DNA of 64,000 bases from Ensifer sp. Root278 (GCF_001429285.1 NZ_LMJJ01000002.1:62727-126726), one strand, 5' to 3'; positions 45,259 to 54,763 are shown, counted from the stretch's first letter. Program-made: numbers and translations. Notes: generated by a model not told the origin, from the sequence alone.

Positions 45259-46509
45259 ATGACCTCTCGCATCGAAATTGACGGCAAGCGACTGCTGCAG
45301 CGCCTCGATGACTTCGCAAGGATCGGGGCGACGCCTGCCGGCGGCGTCAACCGACAGGCCCTGTCGACCGAAGATCGCACCTCAAGGCGCCTTCTGGCCG
45401 AGCGCGCGCTCGCGCGCGGTTTTCGCGTGTTTCAGGATCCGATGGCGAACCTGTTCATCCGGCGCGAAGGCCGCTTTCCCGAAAAGCCCCCCTTCGTCAT
45501 CGGCAGCCACCTCGACAGCCAGCCGACCGGCGGACGCTTCGATGGCGCTCTGGGAACCCTTTCGGCCTTCGAGGTGATGGAAAGCCTTGAGGATGCCGGG
45601 ATCGAAACGGATCTGCCGATCGAGGTTGTTGCCTGGACCAACGAAGAAGGAAGCCGGTTCCAACCGGGGACCATGGGTTCCATGGCCTTCGCCGCGGCCA
45701 CGATCCCTGACGCCTGGTCCGATCTTCGCGGTCGCGACGGCGCCCGGTTCGTCGAGGAGTTGAAGGCAACGCTGCACGCCTTGCCGGAGGCCGAAATGCG
45801 TCCACTCGGTTTCCCGATCTCCGGCTATATCGAACTTCATATCGAGCAGGGTCCGTCGCTCGAACAGGAAAACACCCCGATCGGCATCGTCTACGGCATC
45901 CAGGGTACGCGGTGGCTGGAGGTGACGATCAGGGGCCAGGCAGCGCATGCCGGCACGACGGCACTCGAGTTCCGTCGCGATCCCATGGCGGCCGCCATAG
46001 CCGCGCTCGAACCGCTCTACAAGGGCACGATGCCGGGCGATCCGCGCGTCCGTTTCACCGTCGGCCGGTTTGCGATCGAGCCGGGTTCGGTGAATGCCAT
46101 TCCGGGCTTGGTGACGTTCACCATCGACCTCAGGCATCCGGAAACTACGGTCATCGACGCGTTGGAAAACCAGATCCGGCGCGCCTGCGACAACGCTGCC
46201 GCGGCCGCCGGCTGCCGGAGCGAATTGAGGCAGATCTTCGACATGCCGCCGGCTGCCTTTTCGGAAGACCTGCTGGCCGGCCTCGATCGCGCCGCCGCGT
46301 CGCTCGGATTGAAGACCAAGCGCATGCTCTCCGGCGCCTTCCACGATGCCTTGTTCGTCAGTCGTGTTGCGCCGGCGGCCATGATCTTCGTGCCTTGCCG
46401 CGATGGGCTTAGCCACAACGAGGCCGAATATGTCGAGCCAGAGCACTCCGTAACAGGTGCGCGCATGCTGCTTGCAGCCGCCATGGAAGCGATTGTCCTA
46501 AGCGCATGA
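45259..46509 (+). CDS. M20-family Zn amidohydrolase (N-carbamoyl/formyl amino hydrolase type)
   Basis: A 416-residue metallo-amidase of the hydantoinase/carbamoylase (HyuC/AllC/YlmB) subfamily. Zinc ligands are in IGSHLDSQPTGGRFDGALG (His, Asp), WTNEEGSRFQ (Glu), YIELHIEQGP (His) and GLSHNEAEYV (His). The lid domain carries GQAAHAGTT. Relatives cleave N-carbamoyl-amino acids, allantoate, N-carbamoyl-beta-alanine, or the N-formyl pyrimidine in thiamine salvage (YlmB). It follows tenA by 26 bp with AGGAG before the start, so a TenA-YlmB-like pair is plausible; substrate not proven. Confidence 0.88.
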   Translation: MTSRIEIDGKRLLQRLDDFARIGATPAGGVNRQALSTEDRTSRRLLAERALARGFRVFQDPMANLFIRREGRFPEKPPFVIGSHLDSQPTGGRFDGALGTLSAFEVMESLEDAGIETDLPIEVVAWTNEEGSRFQPGTMGSMAFAAATIPDAWSDLRGRDGARFVEELKATLHALPEAEMRPLGFPISGYIELHIEQGPSLEQENTPIGIVYGIQGTRWLEVTIRGQAAHAGTTALEFRRDPMAAAIAALEPLYKGTMPGDPRVRFTVGRFAIEPGSVNAIPGLVTFTIDLRHPETTVIDALENQIRRACDNAAAAAGCRSELRQIFDMPPAAFSEDLLAGLDRAAASLGLKTKRMLSGAFHDALFVSRVAPAAMIFVPCRDGLSHNEAEYVEPEHSVTGARMLLAAAMEAIVLSA

Positions 46510-46712
46510 CGGTCGGGGCAAGATCAGTGACCCGAGTGATGGTGAGGCAGCCGAGCCGCGCCTCCATTCACCGCGCAGCCCTTTCTGACTGACCAAAAGC
46601 GCGCGAACAGCGGCCTCGCACCGCCAGAACGCTCGGGTCCCAACATTTCAGCCGGGACGAACGAGGCAGCCTAGTCTTGGGGTAAACAGTAACTCCCGAC
46701 GTGTTGCAACCA

Positions 46713-48014
46713 TCATCGCGCCGCCTGTTGAGCATCCGACGTCCGCCAGAATGGGCGCTTGATTTCCACGAGCTGGCGTCGGGGGTCACCGGCCTTGGCT
46801 CTGTCGCGGATCAGCGCAACCAGGTCTGTCTTGATCGTAGCGTCGGACAAGAAATAGCTGTGGCCGATAAAGCCGCTGCCGCCGGAATACTCGACGAAAT
46901 CGACCAGCCCTCCCATGTGCAATCCTGCCCATTTGGACGCCGCCTCGCCCCTGTCACTGGGAAGGTTGCCGACGGCGAGCTGACCAAGCCGCAACGCGCT
47001 GCCGGAGATCAGCGTCGAGGCTTTCAACGCCTCATCCCTTGGAGACGAATAGACCGTAAGGTGCATGGAGCCTTGCGAGGGCAATGCGCTTGGGGTCGAT
47101 TTGCTTCCGAAGGCAAGGTCCGGGTCAGAGACCCAGGCAAACAACTTGGAAGACGCGACATCGAGATCGATATCGGGAGCGAAAAACACAGCATTCGCGA
47201 TCTTGTACCGCTGCCAAAGCGAGGATCGGCTGACATACGCTTCGATGGCAAGCTGCTGGACGACACTCGCCAGCACGTCGGTTCCACGGCTATGGGCCAG
47301 GAGGTGAAGCCTCTCGACACCCTTCGTTCCGGCGATGACGCGAACGGCCTTCTTGAAGTCCGCAACCGCAAACTCGCTCGACTCGCGGTCAATGTTGTAG
47401 CCAAAGAACGAACCGCCGGCGCCTCCGGCGGGCCATGTCAGGACAATGCAGACAAACTGGTTTTGCAGCGATCGGCAAATCTCGTCGGTGGCGAGTGCCG
47501 CATCTTCGAAGCTGTTGTTGTATCCGTGAACGAAGACGACGACTTCCTTGCGTTCGGCCGCTGCGAGACGCCGGCCAATTTGAGCCTGCAGCGACGCGAC
47601 GGCCTGTTCATGCGCCGCGACCGCCTGCGGAGTGCGGCGTAGTCCGTTCGCCGTCGCGACGACGCCGTAGGGCGTTGCCGGAAACCGGCCGGCCTCGGAA
47701 ACGGCGTCGACCCGGAATTCTTTCCTCCCGGCAGAAGCGTAGCGTCTTGGGGCGATCGATACCGATCCGAAGCTCAAGTAGATCGCCCGCTTTGCACCGT
47801 AGGACAGCCGGTTGCCGGAATCGGCGGTCGGCTCTCTGTCGGTGATGTACAGGAGGTCTTGTGCCCCGGACCCTTGTTGCGTTCGAACAGGCTGGCCGCC
47901 TTGCAACGTCGGTGATGTGGCAACGGGCTGCGCTGTGACCTCGGGCCGCTGCGCGGCACAGCCGACAAAGCAGGCAAGCATAAAGAGGCCCGCCATTGCC
48001 CGACAGATATCCAT
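46713..48014 (-). CDS. DUF900 alpha/beta-hydrolase lipoprotein
   Basis: A 433-residue secreted protein with a type II signal: lipobox LACFVGC, C19 as the lipid anchor. The hydrolase core has VVVFVHGYNNSFEDAA and the nucleophile elbow LHLLAHSRGTDVLASV (Ser in AHSRG), followed by FFAPDIDLD. The family is alpha/beta hydrolases of unknown substrate attached to the envelope. Its ATG at 48014 directly abuts the stop of the AhpD-like gene, so the two are probably co-translated. Confidence 0.8.
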   Translation of the reverse strand: MDICRAMAGLFMLACFVGCAAQRPEVTAQPVATSPTLQGGQPVRTQQGSGAQDLLYITDREPTADSGNRLSYGAKRAIYLSFGSVSIAPRRYASAGRKEFRVDAVSEAGRFPATPYGVVATANGLRRTPQAVAAHEQAVASLQAQIGRRLAAAERKEVVVFVHGYNNSFEDAALATDEICRSLQNQFVCIVLTWPAGGAGGSFFGYNIDRESSEFAVADFKKAVRVIAGTKGVERLHLLAHSRGTDVLASVVQQLAIEAYVSRSSLWQRYKIANAVFFAPDIDLDVASSKLFAWVSDPDLAFGSKSTPSALPSQGSMHLTVYSSPRDEALKASTLISGSALRLGQLAVGNLPSDRGEAASKWAGLHMGGLVDFVEYSGGSGFIGHSYFLSDATIKTDLVALIRDRAKAGDPRRQLVEIKRPFWRTSDAQQAAR

Positions 48015-48491
48015 CTAGAGACCGGCCTTGTCCAACCCGTAAGCCTTGTCGGCGGAACCAGGAACGGCGCGGGCCGCGACACTGATGCGGTTCCAGGCAT
48101 TGATCGCCATGATCCGGAACGTAAGATCGGAAATCTCCTGCTCGGACAGTTCACCCCTTACTCTGTCGTAAACTTCATCGGGAACGCCACCGTCGGCGAG
48201 CTTCGTCAGCGCCTCCGTCCAGGCAAGCGCGGCCCGCTCTCGCTGCGAGAACAAGGTGGACTCACGCCAGGCCGAGATATGGAACAGGCGCAGCGGCCGC
48301 TCGCCATGGATGATCGCTTCTTTGGCATGCATATCGATGCAGAACGCACATCCGTTCATCTGGGACGCCCGCATGTCGACGAGGATGAGTATCGTCTCTT
48401 CGATCGAGCCATTCCTGATCTCGTTGCCGAGCGCCATCATGGCTTTGACCATGCCGGGCGAAAGCTTGGAATAATTGAACCGCTGGGTCAT
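48015..48491 (-). CDS. AhpD-like carboxymuconolactone decarboxylase-family protein
   Basis: A 158-residue helical protein. The redox motif CAFCIDMHAKEAIIHGE has two Cys two residues apart followed by His, as in AhpD-like peroxidase/disulphide proteins. It also has RERAALAWTEALTKLADG, typical of the CMD family. ATG 48491 matches the family start (MTQRFNYSKLSPGMVKAM). It probably protects against peroxide in the cytoplasm. Confidence 0.85.
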   Translation of the reverse strand: MTQRFNYSKLSPGMVKAMMALGNEIRNGSIEETILILVDMRASQMNGCAFCIDMHAKEAIIHGERPLRLFHISAWRESTLFSQRERAALAWTEALTKLADGGVPDEVYDRVRGELSEQEISDLTFRIMAINAWNRISVAARAVPGSADKAYGLDKAGL

Positions 48492-48743
48492 GTTGCTTCG
48501 TCCTCCGCCTGACATAACCGACCGTTATGGTCGCTTGCTATCGTGCCGGAAGCGCGCCGCGTGCGGCAGCTATACATCCGTTTATGCGCCGCACGATCGC
48601 GGGCCGCCCGCCTCCAGCAGGTCAGATTGAAAACGAGGGCCTTCGGGATATAATGCGGCCATCCATTCACCAAGGCTGCCGGTCCGCCGCCGAGCTTCGG
48701 CGTGAAGTCCTTTTCTTGACCGTCGTCTTCTGCGGAGCGACAG

Positions 48744-50264
48744 ATGTCCAACGACGACGGACTAAGGAAAGACGCCGCCTTTCGCGAACATACTCGCAAC
48801 AGCGCCGAGTTCGCGCTTGACCTTCTCGACAACGTCCCCGGCCACATGTGGTCGATGGATCCGGCCGGCCGGTTCATCTATCGCAACCGAAGCATGGACG
48901 CATATTTCGGCAATGGCCTGCAAGACCTCGGTGCGTGGCTTGAACGCATCCACAAGGACGATCAGCGATTTGTGGCGACGACCTGGCGGCGGAGCATGGA
49001 CGCCGGCGAGCCGTTTGACAGCGCGCACCGTCTGCGTGGCGCGGACGGCGCGTTTCGCTGGTTTCGCGCGTCGGGCAGACCGTCAAGGGACGCACACGGT
49101 CGCGTTACGGTCTGGCATGGGCAGACCATCGACATCGAGCACCAGAAGAAGGCCGAGGAGAGCCTGCGTGCTCGCTCGGTCGAGCTATCCTTGCTGGTCG
49201 ACATGGTTCCGAGCAATCTTTGGCGCCTGACACCCGACGGCACCACTACGCTCGTCAACCGGCGCATGGCGGACTATCTGGGTCTTGATCTCTCAAACGT
49301 GAGTGACGTTGCATCCGTCATGGATACGATTTTCCATCCGGACGACGCGGACGCTGTTTATGCCGAGCTCACCCGCTGCCTTGCGACCGGGGAGCGATTT
49401 TCGATGCGGTACCGGTTGCTTCGGGCAGACGGCGTCTATCGCTGGATGTCCGGCCGTGCGGAGCCCATGCGGGATCAGGACGGCAACATCGTCCAGTGGT
49501 TCGGCCTTTGCCACGATATCGAGGATCAGGTGCAAACAACGGCTGCCTTGCGCCGTTCGGCCGAGAAGCTTGCGCGGGCGACCCAGGCGGCCAATCTGTC
49601 GCAGCTTTCCGCTTCAATCGCACACGAGGTCAACCAGCCGCTGGCGGCGATCGCCGCCGACGCTGACGCATGCCTGCGCTGGCTTTCGGCCGAGCCTGCG
49701 AACATCGAGCGCGGCAAGCGCGCAGCAGAGCGCATCACCCTGGACGTTGCGGCGACCGTCGAGGTGGTCAGCCGCATCCGAGCGCTTTTCAAACACCAGC
49801 CGCAGTCACGGGCGGTCGAAGACGTGAACCGCCTCGTTTACGAGGTGCTTGATCTGATGTCAGATGAGATCGCTGCAACGACGACCCGCATCGACCTGGT
49901 TTTGGACCAGCATCTTCCCAAAGTGGCGCTCGATCGGGTTCAGGTTCAGCAGGTCCTGGTAAACCTCATCCGCAACGGCATCCAGGCCATGGACACGACG
50001 AACCCCCTGCGTTCACTGAAGATCGTGTCCAGCCACGATCACCTCGACACCATCAGGATCTCGGTCGAGGACACCGGAAGCGGATTCAAGGATCCGGAGC
50101 GCGTGTTCGAACCGTTCTTTACGACGAAGGGCAACGGCATGGGCATGGGACTGCCGATTTGCCGATCGATCGTGGAAGCCCATGGCGGGAAGCTATGGGT
50201 GGCCAACAACGAGACATTGGGCGCCACGGTCACCTTCGCTCTGCCCGTCGCCTCGGCGACCTAG
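48744..50264 (+). CDS. Double-PAS sensor histidine kinase (orphan)
   Basis: A 506-residue soluble kinase. PAS domains lie at about 26-135 (ending [14 protein letters not shown]) and 150-262 (ending [11 protein letters not shown]). HisKA follows with phospho-acceptor H294 in [15 protein letters not shown], then HATPase motifs [38 protein letters not shown]. No membrane segment, so it senses a cytoplasmic signal, but no heme or flavin residue is evident. No response regulator gene is adjacent. GGAG precedes the ATG; it converges on the MFS gene with only 9 bp between. Confidence 0.88.
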   Translation: MSNDDGLRKDAAFREHTRNSAEFALDLLDNVPGHMWSMDPAGRFIYRNRSMDAYFGNGLQDLGAWLERIHKDDQRFVATTWRRSMDAGEPFDSAHRLRGADGAFRWFRASGRPSRDAHGRVTVWHGQTIDIEHQKKAEESLRARSVELSLLVDMVPSNLWRLTPDGTTTLVNRRMADYLGLDLSNVSDVASVMDTIFHPDDADAVYAELTRCLATGERFSMRYRLLRADGVYRWMSGRAEPMRDQDGNIVQWFGLCHDIEDQVQTTAALRRSAEKLARATQAANLSQLSASIAHEVNQPLAAIAADADACLRWLSAEPANIERGKRAAERITLDVAATVEVVSRIRALFKHQPQSRAVEDVNRLVYEVLDLMSDEIAATTTRIDLVLDQHLPKVALDRVQVQQVLVNLIRNGIQAMDTTNPLRSLKIVSSHDHLDTIRISVEDTGSGFKDPERVFEPFFTTKGNGMGMGLPICRSIVEAHGGKLWVANNETLGATVTFALPVASAT

Positions 50265-50273
50265 GATATCAAC

Positions 50274-51467
50274 CTAAGCCGGCGAATTGGGGAGGCGGCC
50301 GACCAGGCGACGTCCGTTGAAGGCGCGGGCGACGACGGACACGGCAAGGGCCCAGGCAGCAATCGTCATGCTGACGCAGACCGCCGCGAGGCTTGCATAC
50401 CCCGACGCTGCAATCACGGCCCCTGTAAAGACTGGCCCGGCGGCAAATCCGAGCAGATACGCCGATCCGGCTGCGGCCGCCCAGCGCCCGCTTTGGTCCA
50501 GCGCTGCGGCCAGGCCGAAAAGATACGGCAGTGAAAAGTAGTAAAGGACGGCGGAGACGATGACCGCAACACTGTAAGCAACCGCGTTCTCCCAGAGACA
50601 AAGGACGAGCGTCACCACCACGTAGCCAAGGCAGAATGCGGAGATCGGGATCGTTCGTCCCCAGCGAACGTTCAGTGCCGTCGCCGCGCCCGCCCCGGCA
50701 AGGCCAACTATGGTCGACAGGGTGAGGATGTATCCGACCGCGGCCGTGTCCAGACCGATGCGCTCGCCCATCGGTCCGCTGAAGGCAAAGAGACCGGCGG
50801 AGACCGCGACGTAAAGAACAATCGCAGCAAACAGCAGGCTTCCGAAAAGCGGCACAGACGGTGGCGTCCGGGTGACCGGATGCTTCAGGGTCTTGAGATC
50901 CGGCATGAGAAGAAGAAGCGGAGAAAAGGCCAGCGTCAAACCCGCCAACAGCGCAAAAATCCCTCGGTGGCCATAGGCTGCTGTCACCTCGCCACCGATG
51001 CCAAACAGTGCCACGCTGCCGATTGCCCAGACGAGTTGGAACAGACCGAAGATCCTTTCGGGATTGCGGCAATGCGACGCGACAAGGCTGAGTGACATGG
51101 CATAGAGCGCTCCCTCACCGATGCCCGCAATGCCGCGCAACAAGACCAGCGAAGTCCATCCGTCCGGTACGACAGAGGCGGCCTGGGCCGCCATGGTCAC
51201 GACAAGCGCAGACATCCCGGCGCGCCGGCAGGATAGTCGCGGCAGCACTGGCGCGACGAGGATAGCGGTGACGGCCAGCGCCAGGAGTTCGACCGACGCG
51301 ATAATACCGGCGTCGCGCTCGGACAGCGCAAGACCGTCAATCAGTCCCGCGACCACAAAAGGCGACATTTGCGGAACGAGGCCACCGATCACCTGGCAGG
51401 CTGTTGCACCGACCACAAGTGAAAGCGGGTCGCGAGACGCAGCGGGTTCGATAGAAAGATTGGCCAT
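50274..51467 (-). CDS. MFS transporter (12 TM)
   Basis: A 397-residue membrane protein with 12 hydrophobic segments. The motif LPRLSCRRAGMSALVVTMAA corresponds to the conserved cytoplasmic loop 2-3, and GIAGIGEGALYAMSLSL to span 4. The substrate is unknown; the layout is that of an efflux-type antiporter. It stands alone on the minus strand between the kinase and an NmrA-like gene. Confidence 0.85.
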   Translation of the reverse strand: MANLSIEPAASRDPLSLVVGATACQVIGGLVPQMSPFVVAGLIDGLALSERDAGIIASVELLALAVTAILVAPVLPRLSCRRAGMSALVVTMAAQAASVVPDGWTSLVLLRGIAGIGEGALYAMSLSLVASHCRNPERIFGLFQLVWAIGSVALFGIGGEVTAAYGHRGIFALLAGLTLAFSPLLLLMPDLKTLKHPVTRTPPSVPLFGSLLFAAIVLYVAVSAGLFAFSGPMGERIGLDTAAVGYILTLSTIVGLAGAGAATALNVRWGRTIPISAFCLGYVVVTLVLCLWENAVAYSVAVIVSAVLYYFSLPYLFGLAAALDQSGRWAAAAGSAYLLGFAAGPVFTGAVIAASGYASLAAVCVSMTIAAWALAVSVVARAFNGRRLVGRLPNSPA

Positions 51468-51757
51468 GGCCCGGTCCCCCGACCGTTTCCTGTTCGTCGA
51501 AATAACCTTGGCATTTCATATCATGTGCGCCGGCGATTTGCCGGCACGGGCCGGGTTTCTGTCGAACATCAAGTCTGCGCGAACCAGCCTCTGCGAGCTT
51601 CGAGACGGTCGCCGGCTGCCATTTCCATCATGACCGATGAAGACGTGGATCGTAAACCTTGGATTCTCTCTTTGCTTCGAGCGCGTGGCCGCACCGGAGA
51701 CAAAGGCGTCGGGGCCGGTGCGCGTCTCGTCGCCGCATCGACCCCGACGGAAAGATC

Positions 51758-52516
51758 TTAGGCTGCCGCCTGAGGTTGTTGGGCATTCCATGTCCTGAAG
51801 TCGAGTTGACCCAGCTTGGCGGATCCGAGAGGAACCAGTGACTGATCGTCGACGCGCGTGCCGAAGTACTTGGCGTCCGGGTCGGCAACAACCTTTCGGC
51901 CATCGCCGACAGCTGCCAGATACTCGGAAATGAATTCGCTCATGGGCTTCTTTTCGGGCCCGGCGATTTCGATCGTCTGGTTTTCAGGCTTGCCGATCGT
52001 CGCTTCTGCGACGAAGGTCGCGACGTCGTCTGCGGCGATCGGCTGGAACGCGCCGGACGAGACCCTGGCGGTCCTGTCGACCGTTGCCTCATCGGCAATG
52101 CCGCCGAGGAACTCCAGGAACTGCGTCGACCTTACGATGGTGTACGGAACGCCACCTTTCTTGATCAGGGTCTCCTGTGCGACTTTGGCGCGGAAATAGC
52201 CATTGTCGGGCGACCGTTCGATACCGACGATGGAGAGTGCGACGTGGTGTCCGACACCGGCCGCCCGCTCCGCCGCAAGCAGGTTCGAGGTCGACCGTTC
52301 GAAGAACGAAAGCACGGCGCTCGGTTCGAAGGATGGCGAGTTGCTGACGTCGAGCACCACCTGAGCGCCGGCAAGCACCTCGGCCAACCCTTCACCAGTC
52401 AGTGTATCGACGCCCGTGGACGGCGCCGATTGCACGACGTCGTGGCCCTTGCTTCTGAGGCGCTCTGCGACTTTTGACCCGATGCGGCCGGTCCCGCCGA
52501 TAATGACGATTTTCAT
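51758..52516 (-). CDS. NmrA-like NAD(P)-binding protein (copy 1)
   Basis: A 252-residue atypical SDR. The Rossmann motif MKIVIIGGTGRIGSKVAERL, the NSPSFEPSAVLSFFE region and PYTIVRSTQFLEFLGGIA mark the NmrA/SDR_a5 group. The catalytic YxxxK is atypical. A paralogue sits at 58615-59367 with the same length and the shared segment NGYFRAKVAQE. It probably reduces a small quinone or carbonyl, or binds NADP as a sensor. AGGAG precedes the start. Confidence 0.85.
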   Translation of the reverse strand: MKIVIIGGTGRIGSKVAERLRSKGHDVVQSAPSTGVDTLTGEGLAEVLAGAQVVLDVSNSPSFEPSAVLSFFERSTSNLLAAERAAGVGHHVALSIVGIERSPDNGYFRAKVAQETLIKKGGVPYTIVRSTQFLEFLGGIADEATVDRTARVSSGAFQPIAADDVATFVAEATIGKPENQTIEIAGPEKKPMSEFISEYLAAVGDGRKVVADPDAKYFGTRVDDQSLVPLGSAKLGQLDFRTWNAQQPQAAA

Positions 52517-52574
52517 GGTTCTGCTCCTTGCAAGCTCGTCTATGGATCACCGTGTTTGAATGGGAAGAAGGGCT

Positions 52575-53003
52575 TTACTTTGCGGGCAGCACCATCTTCG
52601 TTTCGGTCGTATCGAGAACGAAAACAGCCAGGATCTTCGCCGGCTCGCTATCGCTGGCGTTCGCGCTTACGCGGTGATGATCGCCTGGGACTTCGATCCA
52701 GTTCTCGCCGGTCTTGTAGACTTTCACCGCACCGTCGTTGATCTGGCTCTTGATGCTGCCCTCGATCACCGTCGCATAGATAAAAGCGCTCTTGGGGTGG
52801 GTATGTGACGGGTTGTGGCCCCCCGGGCCGTACTCGACCAGGACGCCGCGCATGCTCTTGCCCGGCACATTCGGAAGGGCGTGGTCGAACACCACTGTGA
52901 CCTTGGCATTATAGGGCTCGTCGGAGGCCGCTACCGGTCCGGTGATCAGCGTCGCAAACAGCAAGCCAATCGCTAGTTTCGCATGGATTTCTCCTCCATT
53001 CAC
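52575..53003 (-). CDS. Secreted cupin-domain protein, start region possibly frameshifted
   Basis: A 142-residue frame. The mature part is a single cupin barrel: GVLVEYGPGGHNPSHTHPKS and IYATVIEGSIKSQINDG (first and second cupin motifs, His ligands in HTHP) and VPGDHHRVSAN. The frame starts at a GTG (53003) with no ribosome site. An ideal GGAGGAG followed by ATG at 52984 lies inside it, but in another frame that stops after three codons; one added base there would join ATG-Arg to the hydrophobic leader LAIGLLFATLITGPVAAS. A one-base deletion or sequencing error is likely. It probably belongs to the same unit as the flanking NmrA-like gene. Confidence 0.72.
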   Translation of the reverse strand: MNGGEIHAKLAIGLLFATLITGPVAASDEPYNAKVTVVFDHALPNVPGKSMRGVLVEYGPGGHNPSHTHPKSAFIYATVIEGSIKSQINDGAVKVYKTGENWIEVPGDHHRVSANASDSEPAKILAVFVLDTTETKMVLPAK

Positions 53004-53129
53004 GTTGTTGGCAATGCGTGGGATCGTATGGCCGGCCTCCGGAGAGAAACAGATATACGTAGGTTTGCCGCAGCGGCGATTTTGTCTCGGCAGAAGTTGT
53101 GCCCGCGTGCGAACTGCCGCGTCTCCGCT

Positions 53130-54623
53130 TCAACCGTTCGCGCTTTCACGCTGGCTTCGAAAGATGGATCGGATCGCATGAAGCAGGTCCAGCTTGCGTC
53201 GCTCGCGCTGGTTCGCTGGCAATTCCGAACTTGCTCCGATCGCTTCCCGTTGCGCCAGGTGGATTGCCAGATCCTCCGCGATTTCCGGGCGCTTCGACAA
53301 AAGCGGCGCGAATGCTGCCTGATCTACTTGATAGACCGTAAGGCGGGTGACGGCATGGAGGTCGTGTTTCTCCTTCACTCCTGCCAACAGGCCGTCCTCG
53401 CCGAAGAAATCACCGGGGGCCAGGCGCGCGATTTCCACATCGCCGCTCTTCATCGCCACCACGCCGTTCTTGATCATCATCAGGCTTTCGAGCGACCGGC
53501 CTTCTCTGACAATTTCGGCCCCGGCGGCAAAGCTGCGCGGCGTCGCCGCGGCCGCAAGCGTATCGCGTTCTTCCTGGCTGAGATTGGAGAAGATCGGGAT
53601 CGCGTCGATCAGGTCCTGTGCCGGCGCGACGGCGTGCTGCGGGTCGGACATGCGAAGGTCCTGCATCAGCGGGCTCTCGGCAGGCAGGGCCAGTTGCACA
53701 CCATGCGCCCTGCAATGCCGATAGACCAGGTCGATGATTTCGTTGCGCGCTGGGCCGCGCTGCGCCGGGCTGGTGACCCGAAACTGGAGCTCCACCGTGA
53801 TCGCGCTGGCATCGATCCCCACAAGCCCGACGGTTGGAGCCGGCTGCTTCACGATCGCGTTGCAACTGTCGAGGACAGCATTCATCACGTCGACGATCAT
53901 ATGCGGCATGCGGGTTGGAGCCACGCGAACCGACACGACGATCTGGTGGTTCTCGTCGGGCTGGCTGATGTTGGTCAGCCCCACCTTTGCCAGGACACTG
54001 TTGGGCAGGACCACGAGATTGTGGGCCGCGGTCAGCAGATGCGTCGACCGCCAGTTGCTTGAGACCACCCGGCCTTCCGTTCCGTCACTGAGACAGATCC
54101 AATCACCAAGGACATAAGGGCGACCGAGGGTCAGCGCTATGCCCGAGAAGACGTCACCCAAAGTGCTCTGCAACGCGAGGCCGAGAATGATCGCAATGAC
54201 GCCCGACGTCGCCAGCAGGCCCCCTATTGGCACACCGAAGACGAATGCCAGGGTAGAGAGCAGCACGCCGAGATAGACGACGGCGACCACCAGATCCTGG
54301 ATCAGTCGCGCTTCCCGCGGCCGTCCGTCGAGGACAAGGTAAAGCCGGACGAACCCGATCACCGCCCAGGAGAGATGAACCCACCAGAGCGTCTTTGCCG
54401 TCACGAGCAGTGTCTGCGCGCCATCGAGATCGGTCCGGTCGTAGCGAAACGGATTGAGGCCGCTGCAGGCGAGCGCTGCCGTCATCGATGCGAAGAAGGC
54501 GATCTGCACGACCAGCCGCGCCGTTGGGCGCGCCCTGCCCTGCAGATGCCAGACGACAATTCCGGCGATGCCCAGAATACAGACGAGGACGGGAAACAAT
54601 TGCGTTTGCTGGTCCATTTCCAC
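53130..54623 (-). CDS. MscS-type mechanosensitive channel with C-terminal cyclic-nucleotide-binding domain
   Basis: A 497-residue membrane protein. Four to five spans fill residues 8-150, including the pore-like segment GVIAIILGLALQSTLGDVFS. The MscS beta domain follows (GDWICLSDGTEGRVVSSNWR, VLPNSVLAKVGLTN). From about 345 there is a cNMP-binding domain (AGAEIVREGRSLESLMMIKN, LAPGDFFGEDGLLAG). Such fusions couple membrane tension or ion flux to cAMP or cGMP. It lies between the terminator of the mbl1 operon and the cupin. Confidence 0.88.
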   Translation of the reverse strand: MEMDQQTQLFPVLVCILGIAGIVVWHLQGRARPTARLVVQIAFFASMTAALACSGLNPFRYDRTDLDGAQTLLVTAKTLWWVHLSWAVIGFVRLYLVLDGRPREARLIQDLVVAVVYLGVLLSTLAFVFGVPIGGLLATSGVIAIILGLALQSTLGDVFSGIALTLGRPYVLGDWICLSDGTEGRVVSSNWRSTHLLTAAHNLVVLPNSVLAKVGLTNISQPDENHQIVVSVRVAPTRMPHMIVDVMNAVLDSCNAIVKQPAPTVGLVGIDASAITVELQFRVTSPAQRGPARNEIIDLVYRHCRAHGVQLALPAESPLMQDLRMSDPQHAVAPAQDLIDAIPIFSNLSQEERDTLAAAATPRSFAAGAEIVREGRSLESLMMIKNGVVAMKSGDVEIARLAPGDFFGEDGLLAGVKEKHDLHAVTRLTVYQVDQAAFAPLLSKRPEIAEDLAIHLAQREAIGASSELPANQRERRKLDLLHAIRSIFRSQRESANG

Positions 54624-54680
54624 TCCCGTGGCGAGGCAGCGTTTCTCCCTCCGCTACGGCCGGCTAGCGGCACCTTGCTC

Positions 54681-54711
54681 TGAAAAGGACAAGGGCGAAC
54701 CCGCCCTTGTC
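54681..54711 (-). terminator. Rho-independent terminator of the nmrA-emrAB-mbl operon
   Basis: Perfect 10-bp stem GACAAGGGCG (54688-54697) and CGCCCTTGTC (54702-54711). On the minus strand the stem is followed by CCTTTTC, a T-rich tail. It lies 53 bases past the mbl1 stop. Confidence 0.82.
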
Positions 54712-54763
54712 GCCATGCACGCGAACCGATGGTTCTTGCGCGCCATTCGCTCAGTTGGAGACG

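Noticed and set aside
45382-46446. Minus-strand open frame (354 codons)
   Set aside because: Antisense to the M20 hydrolase, whose zinc motifs are intact.
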